Assembly (NCBI RefSeq): GCF_016858305.2
Contig: NZ_CP074436.1
Coordinates: 2,314,001 to 2,378,000 of the forward strand
From: Polaribacter sp. Q13
Lineage (GTDB): Bacteria > Bacteroidota > Bacteroidia > Flavobacteriales > Flavobacteriaceae
Direction: 5' to 3'
DNA: 64,000 nt
The translations under genes and the position numbers were made by a program. Below are positions 17,852 through 27,166 of this stretch, in pieces (position 1 is the stretch's first letter; each line of letters starts with the position of its first letter). The notes under the pieces were generated by a model. That model had not been told where the DNA came from. It saw only the letters and a program-made list of their open reading frames with translations, and did no database searches.

Positions 17852-18889
17852 CTAATCCCTATAAGGTTCTATTGTTTGTATTGTTCCATCCTCGTTATAA
17901 TTAATTTCTATAACTTTTACAGAACGTAAATGTGTTACTCCTTTTGATAAACTAGAATCATGATAAAACAAATAATCTTTTCCTTCTACATTACAAACAG
18001 AATGATGAGATGTCCAACCTACAACTGGTTCTAAAATTCTACCACCATACGTAAATGGCCCATAAGGACTATCACTTATTCCATAACAAATAAAATGCGT
18101 ATCGCCTGTAGAGTATGAGAAATAATATTTTCCGTTATGTTTATGTAACCATGCAGCTTCAAAAAATCGTCTATCAGTATCATTTGCTACTAATAAATCT
18201 CCATTTTCATCAACAATTTCAATTTCTTTTGGCTTTTCATCAAACTCTAATAAATCATCCGTCATTTTTGCAATATATGGCAATAATGCAGGCTCATCTC
18301 CTTCAGGAAGAAATGCTGTAGGGCTTTCTGGTTGGCTTGCATTAAACTCGCCAGTTCTCCAACGTTGCAATTGTCCCCCCCAAAGACCTCCAAAATACAT
18401 AAAGCAACTTCCATCATCATCTTTAAAAACTGCTGGATCTATAGAAAAACTACCTTTAATTGCTTCTGGTTCTGCTTTAAACGGACCTGTTGGTGAGGTG
18501 CTTGTAGCCACCCCAATTCTAAAAATATCATCATGTGCTTTTGCTGGAAAAAACAAATAGTAAGTCCCATCTTTTTCATTTGCATCTGGCGCCCACATTT
18601 GTTGTTTTGCCCATGGCACATCTTTTACATGCAAAGCCAAACCATTATCTACAGCCTTACTATCTATACTATCCATAGATAATACATGATAATCTTCCAT
18701 AGCAAAATGGCTACCTAAATCGTCAAAAGCTTCTCCTGCATCAATATCATGAGATGGATATATATATATCTTACCATCAAAGACATGTGCAGATGGATCT
18801 GCGGTATAAATGTGAGAAACTAATGGTTGCGAAATGGCTTTTTTATTTAATTCATCAAAATTGATGTGTTCTATACTTTTTTCTGGCAT
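17852..18889 (-). CDS. GH43 family glycosidase, cytoplasmic beta-xylosidase/arabinofuranosidase
   Basis: A 345-residue five-bladed propeller hydrolase of family GH43. The catalytic triad is Asp31 (TADPSAHVFDGK) as base, Asp151 (FSIDPAVF) as pKa modulator and Glu244 (FFEAAWLHKHNG) as acid. There is no signal peptide, so it should act in the cytoplasm on imported xylo- or arabinoxylo-oligosaccharides. It is the last gene of an operon GH10, GPH symporter, GH43 (gaps 12 and 11 bp), which gives a complete cut-import-finish set. Specificity between xylose and arabinose is not readable from sequence. Confidence 0.88.
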   Translation of the reverse strand: MPEKSIEHINFDELNKKAISQPLVSHIYTADPSAHVFDGKIYIYPSHDIDAGEAFDDLGSHFAMEDYHVLSMDSIDSKAVDNGLALHVKDVPWAKQQMWAPDANEKDGTYYLFFPAKAHDDIFRIGVATSTSPTGPFKAEPEAIKGSFSIDPAVFKDDDGSCFMYFGGLWGGQLQRWRTGEFNASQPESPTAFLPEGDEPALLPYIAKMTDDLLEFDEKPKEIEIVDENGDLLVANDTDRRFFEAAWLHKHNGKYYFSYSTGDTHFICYGISDSPYGPFTYGGRILEPVVGWTSHHSVCNVEGKDYLFYHDSSLSKGVTHLRSVKVIEINYNEDGTIQTIEPYRD

Positions 18890-18900
18890 GGTATTCTTTT

Positions 18901-20319
18901 TTAAATTGCTCTTCTTTCTTTTAACTCTTTTTCTATTTTTAATTCCATTTTTTTATCAATTTCATAAAAATATAATAGTCCTACTCCTATTAAAAATGGA
19001 ACTGCAGCATACACACTAATTAATAACTTTGTACCATTAATGGCTGCTTCACTTTGTATTTCTAAATGAGAATCATATCCATAGCCTCCTAAAATTGATG
19101 AAACTAAAGCACTACCAATACTTATACCTCCTTTTAAACCAACCATCATTGCAGAAAAAATAATAGCAGTGGCTCTTCTGTTTGTTTTCCATTCAGAATA
19201 ATCAGCTACATCGGCAATCATCGTCCAAAGAATTGGAGTACCAATTCCGTAAAAAAACATGTGTAAAATCTGAGTACCAAATATGAGTCCTATAGATTCT
19301 GGTTGATAAAAATAAAAAGCAATGATAAATAAGGTTGAAATAAAGAGCGAAATACCTAAAACATTTCGTTTTCCATATTTATCTGCCAAACGTTTAGAAA
19401 GAACGATTCCTATTAACCCAACTAAAATTCCAATTCCGTTAAACACTCCTAAACCAAAAGAGGTTTCATTTTCAAATGTGGGTAATATTGATTTATATGG
19501 ATCTAAAAACACTCTTAGTTTATCTTCATTTACAAAGTTTTCGAAATAATAAACATAAGAACCCCCTTTCATTGCTAATGTGATAAATATTAGAGTGGTA
19601 AGCACCAACATAATTACCCAAGGTTTATTTTTAAACAAATCTGATAAATCTTCTTTTAAACTAGATTTTTGTTCTGGCTTAGGTATTACTCTTTCTTTTG
19701 TTGTAAAAAATGTAATCATTAACATTATGGTTCCGATAATTGCCAAATAGGTCATTACAGTTTCCATACCTGCTGCTTTGTTACCATCACCTGCTTTTAA
19801 AATTAAATCGTACATAAAAACTTGTACAAAAAACTGTGCTCCTAAAACACCCACAAATCGATATGCAGATAAGCTATTACGCTCTTTCATATCTCCTGTA
19901 ATAACACCACTTAAAGCAGCATACGGTAAATTATTTGCTGAGTATAATAAGAGCAATAAAGAATAGGTAATTACAGCATAAATAACCTTTCCTTGATACT
20001 CAAAATCTGGCGTAGAAAAAGCTAATAATGCAGCTAGCCCTAGAGGTATTGCAGTCCATAAAATCCAGGGTCTAAATTTACCCATTTTAGTATTTGTTCT
20101 ATCTGCCAAAGCACCCACTATTGGGTTAAAACCAAACGCAGCTATAAGACCAACGGTTAAGGTTACTAATGCGGCATCTTCTGGCTTTAAGCCATAAATA
20201 TCTGTATAAAAATAAGAGAGATAGGTTACTAAAGTTTGAAAAACTAAATTGGCTGCTAAATCTCCAAGAGCATAACCTACTTTTTCTTTTACTGATAATT
20301 TGTGTGAAATAGTTGTCAT
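18901..20319 (-). CDS. GPH-family sugar:cation symporter (xylo-oligosaccharide or xyloside transporter)
   Basis: Inner-membrane protein of 472 residues with 12 predicted membrane segments, of the glycoside-pentoside-hexuronide (MelB/XylP-like) branch of the MFS. Typical segments are KVGYALGDLAANLVFQTL near the N-terminus, GALADRTNTKMGKFRPWILW in the first loop and DYSEWKTNRRATAIIFSAM in the second half. It sits between a secreted GH10 xylanase and a cytoplasmic GH43, so imported xylobiose or xylotriose is the likely cargo. The cation (Na+ or H+) is not determined. Confidence 0.88.
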   Translation of the reverse strand: MTTISHKLSVKEKVGYALGDLAANLVFQTLVTYLSYFYTDIYGLKPEDAALVTLTVGLIAAFGFNPIVGALADRTNTKMGKFRPWILWTAIPLGLAALLAFSTPDFEYQGKVIYAVITYSLLLLLYSANNLPYAALSGVITGDMKERNSLSAYRFVGVLGAQFFVQVFMYDLILKAGDGNKAAGMETVMTYLAIIGTIMLMITFFTTKERVIPKPEQKSSLKEDLSDLFKNKPWVIMLVLTTLIFITLAMKGGSYVYYFENFVNEDKLRVFLDPYKSILPTFENETSFGLGVFNGIGILVGLIGIVLSKRLADKYGKRNVLGISLFISTLFIIAFYFYQPESIGLIFGTQILHMFFYGIGTPILWTMIADVADYSEWKTNRRATAIIFSAMMVGLKGGISIGSALVSSILGGYGYDSHLEIQSEAAINGTKLLISVYAAVPFLIGVGLLYFYEIDKKMELKIEKELKERRAI

Positions 20320-20331
20320 TTTTAGGAGGTA

Positions 20332-21480
20332 TTAGTTTGCCTTATTTTTAAGCGCAATTACATTATTGTATACTTCTTTTGGTTTATCATCTCTTCCAAA
20401 AAGTAAAGGATAATTTGTACGTCCTTTTATTGGCCAATCATTTAACCAAGATTGCCCATCGTTAACTCCCCAAAAAGTTACACGACTAATTTTATCTTTG
20501 TGTTTTAAGAAAAGATTAAAAATATCTTCATACCGTTTTGCTATTTTTAGTTTAATGTCTTCCGTTAATCCATTTGGATAAGGATTCATTTTAGGATCAT
20601 TCTCGTATCTTTCATAGCTTTGCTCTACCGCAGCTCCATCCAGTTCCCAAGGATTTGGCAGAACGGTAATGTCTAATTCTGTAAACATAACTTTTACTCC
20701 TAATTCTGAATACGCAATTATACTATTTTCAATATCTTCTAAAGATGGCCCCTCTAAACTCCAATGTGCTTGCATACCAACACCATCAATTCTAATACCT
20801 TTTGCTTGTAAATTTTTTACAATTCTAATAACTCCTTCTCTTTTTGCTGGTTTCCAAAGATTGTAATCGTTGTAAACTAGATCTGCATCTGGTGCTGCTT
20901 TTTCAGCAAGTTTAAAGGCCAATTCTAAATAACTTTCATCGCCAAAAATTTTATAAAACATAGATTCTCTTGGAGACCCATCTTCATTTAAAGCTTCATT
21001 TACAACATCCCAAGAATCAATTTTTCCTTTATATCTACCTGCAATGGTATTAATGTGTTTTGTAATGTTATTTACTAAAGTATCCTTATTTGTAATTTCA
21101 TGAACCCAAGGTGCCAATTGACTATGCCAAAGCAAGGTATGACCAACGATATGCATATTATTTTTCTGACCAAAAGCAACATAAGCATCCGAGACATCGA
21201 AATTATAAGTATCTTTTTTAGGGTGAATTTGCTCCCATTTTAAATCGTTCTCTGGAGAAATCGCATTAAACTCTCTAGTTATTAAAGCTGTTTGCTCCGC
21301 ATTTACTTCTTTAATCTGCCCTGTATTAAGTGCCGTACCTATTAAAAAGTCTTCTTTAAAACTATCTTTCAAAGAAGTTTTGTTTTGAGGTGTTTCTTTA
21401 ACAGCTTCTTTTTTTGTCTCTTTACAGCTTAAAAAGCAAATTGATAATAAGAGTAAAGTTGTATTTATTTTATTAAACAT
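20332..21480 (-). CDS. GH10 endo-beta-1,4-xylanase, lipoprotein
   Basis: A 382-residue xylanase anchored by lipobox FLSC (Cys19). The GH10 barrel follows: HTLLWHSQLAPWV substrate-site motif, acid/base Glu162 in WDVVNEAL and nucleophile Glu268 in FTELDIT. It is the first gene of the GH10-GPH-GH43 operon. The shared upstream element at 21624-21665 lies 144-185 bp before the start. It is one of four intact GH10 genes in the window and most resembles the copy at 27846-29048. Confidence 0.93.
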   Translation of the reverse strand: MFNKINTTLLLLSICFLSCKETKKEAVKETPQNKTSLKDSFKEDFLIGTALNTGQIKEVNAEQTALITREFNAISPENDLKWEQIHPKKDTYNFDVSDAYVAFGQKNNMHIVGHTLLWHSQLAPWVHEITNKDTLVNNITKHINTIAGRYKGKIDSWDVVNEALNEDGSPRESMFYKIFGDESYLELAFKLAEKAAPDADLVYNDYNLWKPAKREGVIRIVKNLQAKGIRIDGVGMQAHWSLEGPSLEDIENSIIAYSELGVKVMFTELDITVLPNPWELDGAAVEQSYERYENDPKMNPYPNGLTEDIKLKIAKRYEDIFNLFLKHKDKISRVTFWGVNDGQSWLNDWPIKGRTNYPLLFGRDDKPKEVYNNVIALKNKAN

Positions 21481-21623
21481 ATCTATATTGTATTTATTTG
21501 TAAATCTCTATGAATATCACTTACTGCTATTAAGTGAGTTTTTTTTTATATAAACCGACCAATAAGTAGTTTAAAAAAATAGCACTTAATATTGGTTTAA
21601 AATTAACTGTAATATGTAGATTG

Positions 21624-21665
21624 CTGTAAAACAAATACTGCTTTTAGTAGAACAATTCTTGCATT
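21624..21665 (-). promoter_or_regulatory. PUL upstream element B, copy 1
   Basis: A 42-bp block running from CTGTAAAACAAATACTGC to TTCTTGCATT that matches the block at 24965-25006 in 37 of 42 positions. It lies upstream of the GH10-GPH-GH43 operon. It includes a -7-like TATTTG (minus strand, 21632-21637), 23 bp from the conserved AATGCA end. Confidence 0.7.
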
Positions 21666-21710
21666 ATAAGAATTTAATTCTATTTTAAAAGTGTTACTAA
21701 ATTCTAGCAA

Positions 21711-22763
21711 TCACTTATAAACACTAAACTTATAAATAGTTCTTGAAAAATATTTTTCTCCAGATAGTAATAAGGTTGATGGAAAATTGGTTTGATTAGG
21801 ACTATTTGGAAAATGTTGCGTTTCTAAACAAAACGCGGCTCTTTTTTGATATAAAACATCGTTTTTGCCTTCTAAGTTATTTAGATGATTTCCTGAATAA
21901 AATTGTATGCCAGGTTCAGTAGTAAAAACCTCTAAACTTCTCCCAGAATTTTCATCAATTACTTTTGCTACAAAACCTGTATTCACATCATCTAAAACAA
22001 AATTATGGTCAAAACCACTACCTAAATCTATTTGTTTATGTTGTTTATTTAGAGCTTGCTTCAGTGTTTTTAATTTTCTGAAATCGAAAGGAGAATTGGC
22101 AACATTTTCTAAAATCCCTACAGGAACCATTTTATCATTTACAGGTAAATAATAATCTGCCTTTATCTGAAATAAATGATTTTCTATTGATTTATTAAAA
22201 TTACCCGATAAATTAAAATAAGAATGATTTGTTAAGTTTATAACGGTTTTTGCATCTGAAACTGCAAAATATTTTATTTGTAATTCATTTTCATCGGTTA
22301 ACGTATACTCTACTTTCACTTCTAAATTACCAGGAAATCCTTGATCTAAGTGTTTTGAAAAATGAGTTAATTCTAAAACGGATTCGGATATTTGTTTTGC
22401 TTGCCAAACAACTGCATGAAAACCTTTTTCACCTCCATGTAATTGGTTTTCCTCTTCATTTTTCTCTAATAAAAATTCATTATTATCTATACTAAATTTA
22501 CCATTTGCAATTCTATTACCATATCGACCAATAATAGCCCCAAAAAAATGATCTGGCTTTTCTAAATAATTTTTTGCAGAATCGTAGCCTAAAACAACAT
22601 CTTCAAATACACCATTTTTATCAGGAACAAATAGATTTACAACTCTACCCCCATAATTGGTTATTTGAGATACAATTCCATTTTTATTTTTTAATGTAAA
22701 TAATTGAATCCCCTGTTTTTCAAAATCTTTTGAAAAATTATTAGCATCTATTAATTTTATCAT
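21711..22763 (-). CDS. Aldose 1-epimerase, canonical GalM type
   Basis: A 350-residue mutarotase with all active-site residues: His109 (ENQLHGG), His180 (NLTNHSYFNLSG) and Glu283 (TTEPGIQFYSGN). There is no signal peptide, so it acts in the cytoplasm. Within a xylan locus it probably speeds interconversion of xylose or oligosaccharide anomers for XylA. It is the last gene of an operon with a ThuA protein (gap 6 bp) and an exported oxidoreductase. It differs from the gal-operon epimerase at 5915 in both length and sequence. Confidence 0.9.
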   Translation of the reverse strand: MIKLIDANNFSKDFEKQGIQLFTLKNKNGIVSQITNYGGRVVNLFVPDKNGVFEDVVLGYDSAKNYLEKPDHFFGAIIGRYGNRIANGKFSIDNNEFLLEKNEEENQLHGGEKGFHAVVWQAKQISESVLELTHFSKHLDQGFPGNLEVKVEYTLTDENELQIKYFAVSDAKTVINLTNHSYFNLSGNFNKSIENHLFQIKADYYLPVNDKMVPVGILENVANSPFDFRKLKTLKQALNKQHKQIDLGSGFDHNFVLDDVNTGFVAKVIDENSGRSLEVFTTEPGIQFYSGNHLNNLEGKNDVLYQKRAAFCLETQHFPNSPNQTNFPSTLLLSGEKYFSRTIYKFSVYK

Positions 22764-22769
22764 TTTAGT

Positions 22770-23537
22770 TCAGTATTGCTTATTTTTATTTAAAACCCAG
22801 TATATGCCTCCAAAAATGTGATTTAAGAAATTTTTGTCTTTATATGATTCTGGTTTATGGCCTAAAGCTGTATAAAAAGATCTTCCTCCTTGATACTCTT
22901 GATTCCATGAGATGGGGTGTTTCTCTCCCATACCTTTTAACGGAATGTTATCATAACCCGCAGTAAAATCATAAGAAGCTTCATCAACAGTCAATAGAAT
23001 ATTTAGTCTCTCTAAATTTATATTTTTAAAGTTATACCATTCATCACTTCGTAGCCATTTATTTGGCAAATGCCATGTTGCTGGAAAATCATTATTTTCA
23101 ACTTTTACAATTGCGGCTTGCAATTTTGGATGATTCACAAATTTCGCTCCAACAAGACCATCAAACCAAGAATTATCGTTTTTACCATCTGATGTTCCAT
23201 GTATACCAACAAAGCCTCCGCCTCTTTTCATAAATACTTTTAAAGCAATCATATGTTTTGTCTTTAAAGAATCAGCATTAGCGTTCATAAATATTACTAC
23301 ATCATGTTTTGGTAATTTCGTTATAAGATCATTTGGTCTTTGTGTCCAATTAAACTTAAATTGATGTTCTTTTGCCATTTCTTCAAAAGCCTGAATAGCA
23401 ACAGGTATGTTATTGTAATGCCAAGTATCATGTTGGGTATACAATAGAACACTAAACTGGTCTTGCGCATTTGTTTTCATCATTGTCAAGAAACTTATAG
23501 TTAATAACAGATATTTAATTGTAAAAGATTTCATCAT
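22770..23537 (-). CDS. Exported ThuA-like protein (copy 1)
   Basis: A 255-residue protein with signal peptide cut after about Ala24 (MKTNA|QDQ). It has a ThuA-like fold of the glutamine-amidotransferase class: VLLYTQHDTWHYNNIPVA start, VVIFMNANAD, and GGFVGIHGTSDGK. ThuA proteins occur with sugar oxidoreductases and are thought to process keto- or modified sugars, but no defined reaction can be given. It is very similar along its length to the copy at 33469-34221. Just upstream is a decayed tail of the TIM-barrel gene that precedes the other copy, so this gene came from a duplicated pair. Confidence 0.82.
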   Translation of the reverse strand: MMKSFTIKYLLLTISFLTMMKTNAQDQFSVLLYTQHDTWHYNNIPVAIQAFEEMAKEHQFKFNWTQRPNDLITKLPKHDVVIFMNANADSLKTKHMIALKVFMKRGGGFVGIHGTSDGKNDNSWFDGLVGAKFVNHPKLQAAIVKVENNDFPATWHLPNKWLRSDEWYNFKNINLERLNILLTVDEASYDFTAGYDNIPLKGMGEKHPISWNQEYQGGRSFYTALGHKPESYKDKNFLNHIFGGIYWVLNKNKQY

Positions 23538-23544
23538 AAAACGT

Positions 23545-23655
23545 TTATTTTAATAATACATATATTCCTATGCTAAACCCACAATTGTAATTCTTGGATA
23601 GGTGTAATCTTCTACTTCTGCAATTAGATATTTTAACCTTGTAGGTATCTAAACA
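23545..23655 (-). pseudogene. Remnant of the 3' end of a sugar epimerase gene
   Basis: The text from TTATTTTAATAA through TCTTCTACTTC aligns with 34232-34345, the last 35 codons of the intact lipocalin-like/TIM-barrel gene, but with gaps and a broken frame. The order remnant then ThuA copies the order of the intact pair. Confidence 0.65.
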
Positions 23656-23713
23656 AATAAAATAGCAATACTTGTATCATCTTTATCTGAAATAGTCAAA
23701 TTTGGAGCGATTT

Positions 23714-24883
23714 TTAATCACCTCTTTTTCTTAAGTCTAGAATATTAGGAATTTCATCTAAAAAAACTTCCTTGCTATTTTCATTTGCTGATTCATAAAT
23801 CTTTTCAATGATATACATATCACGTAACCCCATTTCACCAGGAACGATACTTTTAGTATCATTTAAAATATTTAATGCAAAAGCATCAATTTGAAGTGCT
23901 TGTTGATTTACGTTTTCAATTTCTATAGGGCCATTTGGGGTTTTACCTTCTAAACCACCATAAGTAAATGAAGGATTTAATTCTATTTCTCCTTTTTCTG
24001 TGGATGCAGTTATATAACAATAAAAATCTTCTTCATATGAAGTTTTGCACAAGGCTTTTCCTGATGGAAATGTCATTTCCCATTCTAAACTTCCTTCAAT
24101 ATTTTGTTTGTTAAAAAAGGTAATGTCTTTAGTTGTGTCTTTTGCCCATAAAGATGTTGGTAATTCACCAAACATATAGATCGCAGATTGTAATACATAA
24201 ATTCCTAAATCCATTAAAGGTCCTCCACCAGATAAAGATTTTTGCAATCTCCATTTTTTAGGATTTTTTAAAGTAAACGCAAAACCAGCTTCAGTATTCA
24301 TTTTGCCAAAAACTTTATTTTGCCCAAGTTCCATCAAATAGCCATTAATAGGATCGAAATGTAATCTGTAACCTATAGATAGTTTTACATTTTCTTTTTT
24401 ACAACTAGCGATCATTCTTTGACAATCTTCCACAGAAGTTGCCATCGGTTTTTCACAAATAACATGTTTACCTGCCTTTGCTGCTCTAATAGTAAATTCT
24501 GCATGCATACTATTTGGTAAGACAATATATACGATATCTATAGCATCATTATTTACAATTTCATCAAAATTAGTATAGTTGTAAATATTTTCTTTTTTGA
24601 TGTTGTATTTTTTTGCCCAAACACCTTCTTTTTCTTTGGTACCAGTAACAATTGCAGACAGATAAGAGTGCTTTGTTTCTAATAAAGCTGGTGCTAATTG
24701 TGTTGTGGAATAAGAACCCAAGCCAACTAAAGCTATGCCTAATTTTTTAGTTTTATCAGAAGTTGTACAACCTTGTAACATTTGCATTTGCAATGCAAAT
24801 AGTGTTATACCTGTAGACCCCGCTAAAAGTTGTTTAATAAAAGATTTTCTTTCCAATATTTTAAGGTGTTTTATTTTTGTCAA
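23714..24883 (-). CDS. Exported Gfo/Idh/MocA oxidoreductase, lipoprotein
   Basis: An NAD(P)-dependent sugar oxidoreductase of the glucose-fructose oxidoreductase class, 389 residues. The leader ERKSFIKQLLAG resembles a weak Tat motif and ends in lipobox LQGC (Cys39). The Rossmann motif GIALVGLGSYSTTQL follows, and the family's catalytic EKPMATS segment is present, with GGGPLMDLGIYVLQ later. Exported members carry the cofactor tightly bound. The start is TTG at 24883; a TTG at 24856 would give a shorter, more usual leader. It is first in an operon with ThuA and aldose epimerase, behind element B at 24965. Confidence 0.85.
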   Translation of the reverse strand: MTKIKHLKILERKSFIKQLLAGSTGITLFALQMQMLQGCTTSDKTKKLGIALVGLGSYSTTQLAPALLETKHSYLSAIVTGTKEKEGVWAKKYNIKKENIYNYTNFDEIVNNDAIDIVYIVLPNSMHAEFTIRAAKAGKHVICEKPMATSVEDCQRMIASCKKENVKLSIGYRLHFDPINGYLMELGQNKVFGKMNTEAGFAFTLKNPKKWRLQKSLSGGGPLMDLGIYVLQSAIYMFGELPTSLWAKDTTKDITFFNKQNIEGSLEWEMTFPSGKALCKTSYEEDFYCYITASTEKGEIELNPSFTYGGLEGKTPNGPIEIENVNQQALQIDAFALNILNDTKSIVPGEMGLRDMYIIEKIYESANENSKEVFLDEIPNILDLRKRGD

Positions 24884-24964
24884 ACTTTAAAAAATTAAAT
24901 TTATTATTTGACAGATTAAAATTTAGTAATTTCAATTTTAAAATTAATTATAATCGCTAAAATA

Positions 24965-25006
24965 CTGTAAGACAAATAGTGCTTTGAGTAAAACAATTAT
25001 TGCATT
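24965..25006 (-). promoter_or_regulatory. PUL upstream element B, copy 2
   Basis: A 42-bp block, 37 of 42 identical to 21624-21665 and with the same 23-bp spacing between the minus-strand TATTTG (24973-24978) and the AATGCA end. It lies 82-123 bp upstream of the oxidoreductase-ThuA-epimerase operon. Confidence 0.7.
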
Positions 25007-25168
25007 CGTTTTGTTATTTGAACAACTGAAAAAAAAATTCTTTAGCAAATGATTAAATACTACATAAAATTTATAAATACTTGGTAGCACTATAATTTTG
25101 CTCAAGTAATGACTTTATAGAAGAGGATTTGATTTTTATCTACTTTATAAAAACCTTTATAATCAAAG

Positions 25169-25516
25169 TTAATGGGTTTATTTTACAGTTTCTAAAATAG
25201 CTTTTCTAACAAGTTTAGTTTGTAAATTTCTATTATATAAAAGAGGATAATTTGTTCTGTTTGGTATTGGGTAACCATTTTTACAAGATATGCCATCATA
25301 CACACCTCAAAAAGTTACTCTGTCTATTTTATGTTTGTTCTTTAAGAAAATCTCCAATAATTCCTTGTATCTATTTGCCAATTGTTTTTCTACATCTTGT
25401 GGCAAACCATTTTTATAAGGGTCAAAAAAGGTTTCAAATTCTTCTAATTAAAATTGAGATTCCATCATACTTCTGCCAATAATTTGCCCTTCTTTTGTAA
25501 GCAATGATACATCGTT
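25169..25516 (-). pseudogene. Truncated GH10 xylanase pseudogene
   Basis: It matches the last roughly 115 codons of the GH10 gene at 27846-29048, for example AAAGTTACTCTGTCTATTTT and CTATTTGCCAATTGTTTTTC. Point changes create in-frame stops: TCA for CCA in the CACACCTCAAAAAG segment (Trp to stop) and TTA for TTG in CTTCTAATTAAAATTG. The 5' two-thirds including the catalytic residues is gone. Confidence 0.88.
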
Positions 25517-25631
25517 TAGTATAAGAACAGTAGCGGATTAAAACGCATTAGCTTTCGTATCGAAATATACTTAAAAAAAAGAAAAACGGTTCGAGTTAAA
25601 ACCTAAACCACTAGTGCTTTGATACATCGTT
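25506..25631. repeat. Stretch bounded by an 11-bp direct repeat
   Basis: GATACATCGTT occurs at 25506-25516 and 25621-25631, at the break point of the GH10 remnant. The interior has a small GCG-GATTAAAA-CGC hairpin. It could be a small mobile or dispersed repeat; there is no second copy in the window. Confidence 0.3.
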
Positions 25632-25643
25632 GGATGCCGTTTT

Positions 25644-26441
25644 TCATTCCAATTCTTTTACCTTCTTTTGAGAAATAATAGGTTTGCCCTTTAATGCCTG
25701 AACTAAAGTTGATGTTGCAAGAAGTCCATAAAGTAATGAAATAACTATTGTTGCTTTTGTGTTTTTAAAAATGTAAAAAGAAAGTAATGGTAGTACTTGT
25801 AAAGCGTGCATACCAATAAAGTGCGAGACTCTTAAATCTCCTACAATTTTACTCCAACCTAGAATCCACCAATTCGAATTATCATTGATAGCTCCAACAC
25901 TGTGGTTCATACGAGACCCCATTAAACCTCCTTCAAATGAAAAAATAACAAAAATAAAGATTCCCAAACGAATTGACCAAACGTAATAACTCGGTAAATT
26001 TGGAAAAGACTGTGTGAAAAATAACAAGCCAATATAAGCAGTATATAGTGTAACAACTACTGCTATTAAACCCATTAACGAATATAGAAGTGAATACGTT
26101 GGTGTGCTAATATTGAAATGAGATAATAGTCCTTTTGATGCTTGAAAAATAATATATAAAAGTTCAAAACCGAACAACGTAATTACTGTCCAATTAAAAG
26201 GTGTTCCATTAAAATCTGAAAGATAATGGCAGTACCAAGCCATAGTCCAAGAATATAAGCCTATTGATACAGCAAATTTGAAAGGCTTGACCCAGGCATT
26301 TACCCCGTGAATCTGTGTCGATGTTGTTTTGGTAAGAACCATACAAATTATGGAAAGAATTAAACATAACAGGCCAAAATAAAATAAGTACTCGTTACGA
26401 AGTTTCAATTCTTTTATAAAGCTGATAATTCCTTCAATCAT
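25644..26441 (-). CDS. Integral membrane protein of unknown function
   Basis: A 265-residue protein with about 7 hydrophobic segments. I do not recognise the family with certainty. Polar residues near and within membrane segments (HGVNAWVKPFKF, GGLMGSRMNHSVG, SHFIGMHALQVLP) include several histidines that could bind metal or haem. It ends 11 bp before the next membrane-protein gene and is probably co-transcribed with it, divergent from an HxlR regulator. It does not look like part of the xylan system. Confidence 0.6.
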   Translation of the reverse strand: MIEGIISFIKELKLRNEYLFYFGLLCLILSIICMVLTKTTSTQIHGVNAWVKPFKFAVSIGLYSWTMAWYCHYLSDFNGTPFNWTVITLFGFELLYIIFQASKGLLSHFNISTPTYSLLYSLMGLIAVVVTLYTAYIGLLFFTQSFPNLPSYYVWSIRLGIFIFVIFSFEGGLMGSRMNHSVGAINDNSNWWILGWSKIVGDLRVSHFIGMHALQVLPLLSFYIFKNTKATIVISLLYGLLATSTLVQALKGKPIISQKKVKELE

Positions 26442-26452
26442 AGTTCTATTTT

Positions 26453-27145
26453 TTATTCAACCTTGTATTTTGGAACAAAAAAAATTAAACAATACAACAT
26501 TGCACCATAAGTAAAAATCAAGGTAGGCATATTGGTGTTAAATCCTAAATTAAATTCAGGAATACTTAGAAGCTCTCTAAAAGAACGTGTTGCAATTAGT
26601 GACATAAAAACAATTCCATAAGCGAAAACAGAAATAATAGCTACTTTATTTTTAGTAGTTCGTATAATTCCTTTTTTTACCTCTCCTCTAAAGAAATACC
26701 AAAGTGCTCCAATCATGAATATTACTTCTATGAAAATGGCTAAATATACATTGGAAGCGTACAGACCAAGACCAGCTTCCATTGTACCCGCCCCAAACAG
26801 ATGATGCATATGACCAGAAAAGAAATCTAATACAAAGTGTATAAAGACTAAAGCCATACTTACTAATCCTATTTTCGTGCTTTTAAATAATAATTTTCCA
26901 ATTACAAATGCAATAGCTAACCAGAGTAATAAAGGGGCTAAATCATGACTATATAACATATCAACTGCCATATTACTTAAAGTGGCATCAAAGGCATCAC
27001 TTGGGTCAGTACGTTCAAGTCCTAAATAATGAAAAGTAAACCACAATAAATCCTGTAATTGTGATATAATTAAAAAATAAAGTAATGTTCCTTTTGGGAA
27101 TTTTTGTTTCGCTATTAATGCGGTAGTAAAATGACCTGCTAACAT
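26453..27145 (-). CDS. Integral membrane protein, possibly YdjM/DUF457-like
   Basis: A 230-residue protein with about 6-7 hydrophobic segments. The N-terminus MLAGHFTTALIAKQKFPKG, with an early His, and the later FIHFVLDFFSGHMHH are reminiscent of the membrane-bound metal-dependent hydrolase group (YdjM/DUF457). The assignment is weak. It is first in a two-gene unit that is divergent from, and probably repressed or activated by, the HxlR regulator 77 bp away. Confidence 0.55.
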   Translation of the reverse strand: MLAGHFTTALIAKQKFPKGTLLYFLIISQLQDLLWFTFHYLGLERTDPSDAFDATLSNMAVDMLYSHDLAPLLLWLAIAFVIGKLLFKSTKIGLVSMALVFIHFVLDFFSGHMHHLFGAGTMEAGLGLYASNVYLAIFIEVIFMIGALWYFFRGEVKKGIIRTTKNKVAIISVFAYGIVFMSLIATRSFRELLSIPEFNLGFNTNMPTLIFTYGAMLYCLIFFVPKYKVE

Positions 27146-27166
27146 AATTTTTGTATTTTTGCTTTC

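Larger units (their letters stand above)
24884..25643. other. 760-bp intergenic region with regulatory element and remnants
   Basis: It contains element B copy 2 (24965-25006), a truncated GH10 pseudogene (25169-25516) and a 126-bp stretch bounded by an 11-bp direct repeat (25506-25631). No intact gene is present. Confidence 0.7.

Noticed and set aside
25252..25482. A 76-codon plus-strand ORF
   Set aside because: It is the antisense of the decayed GH10 fragment and has no protein-like features.
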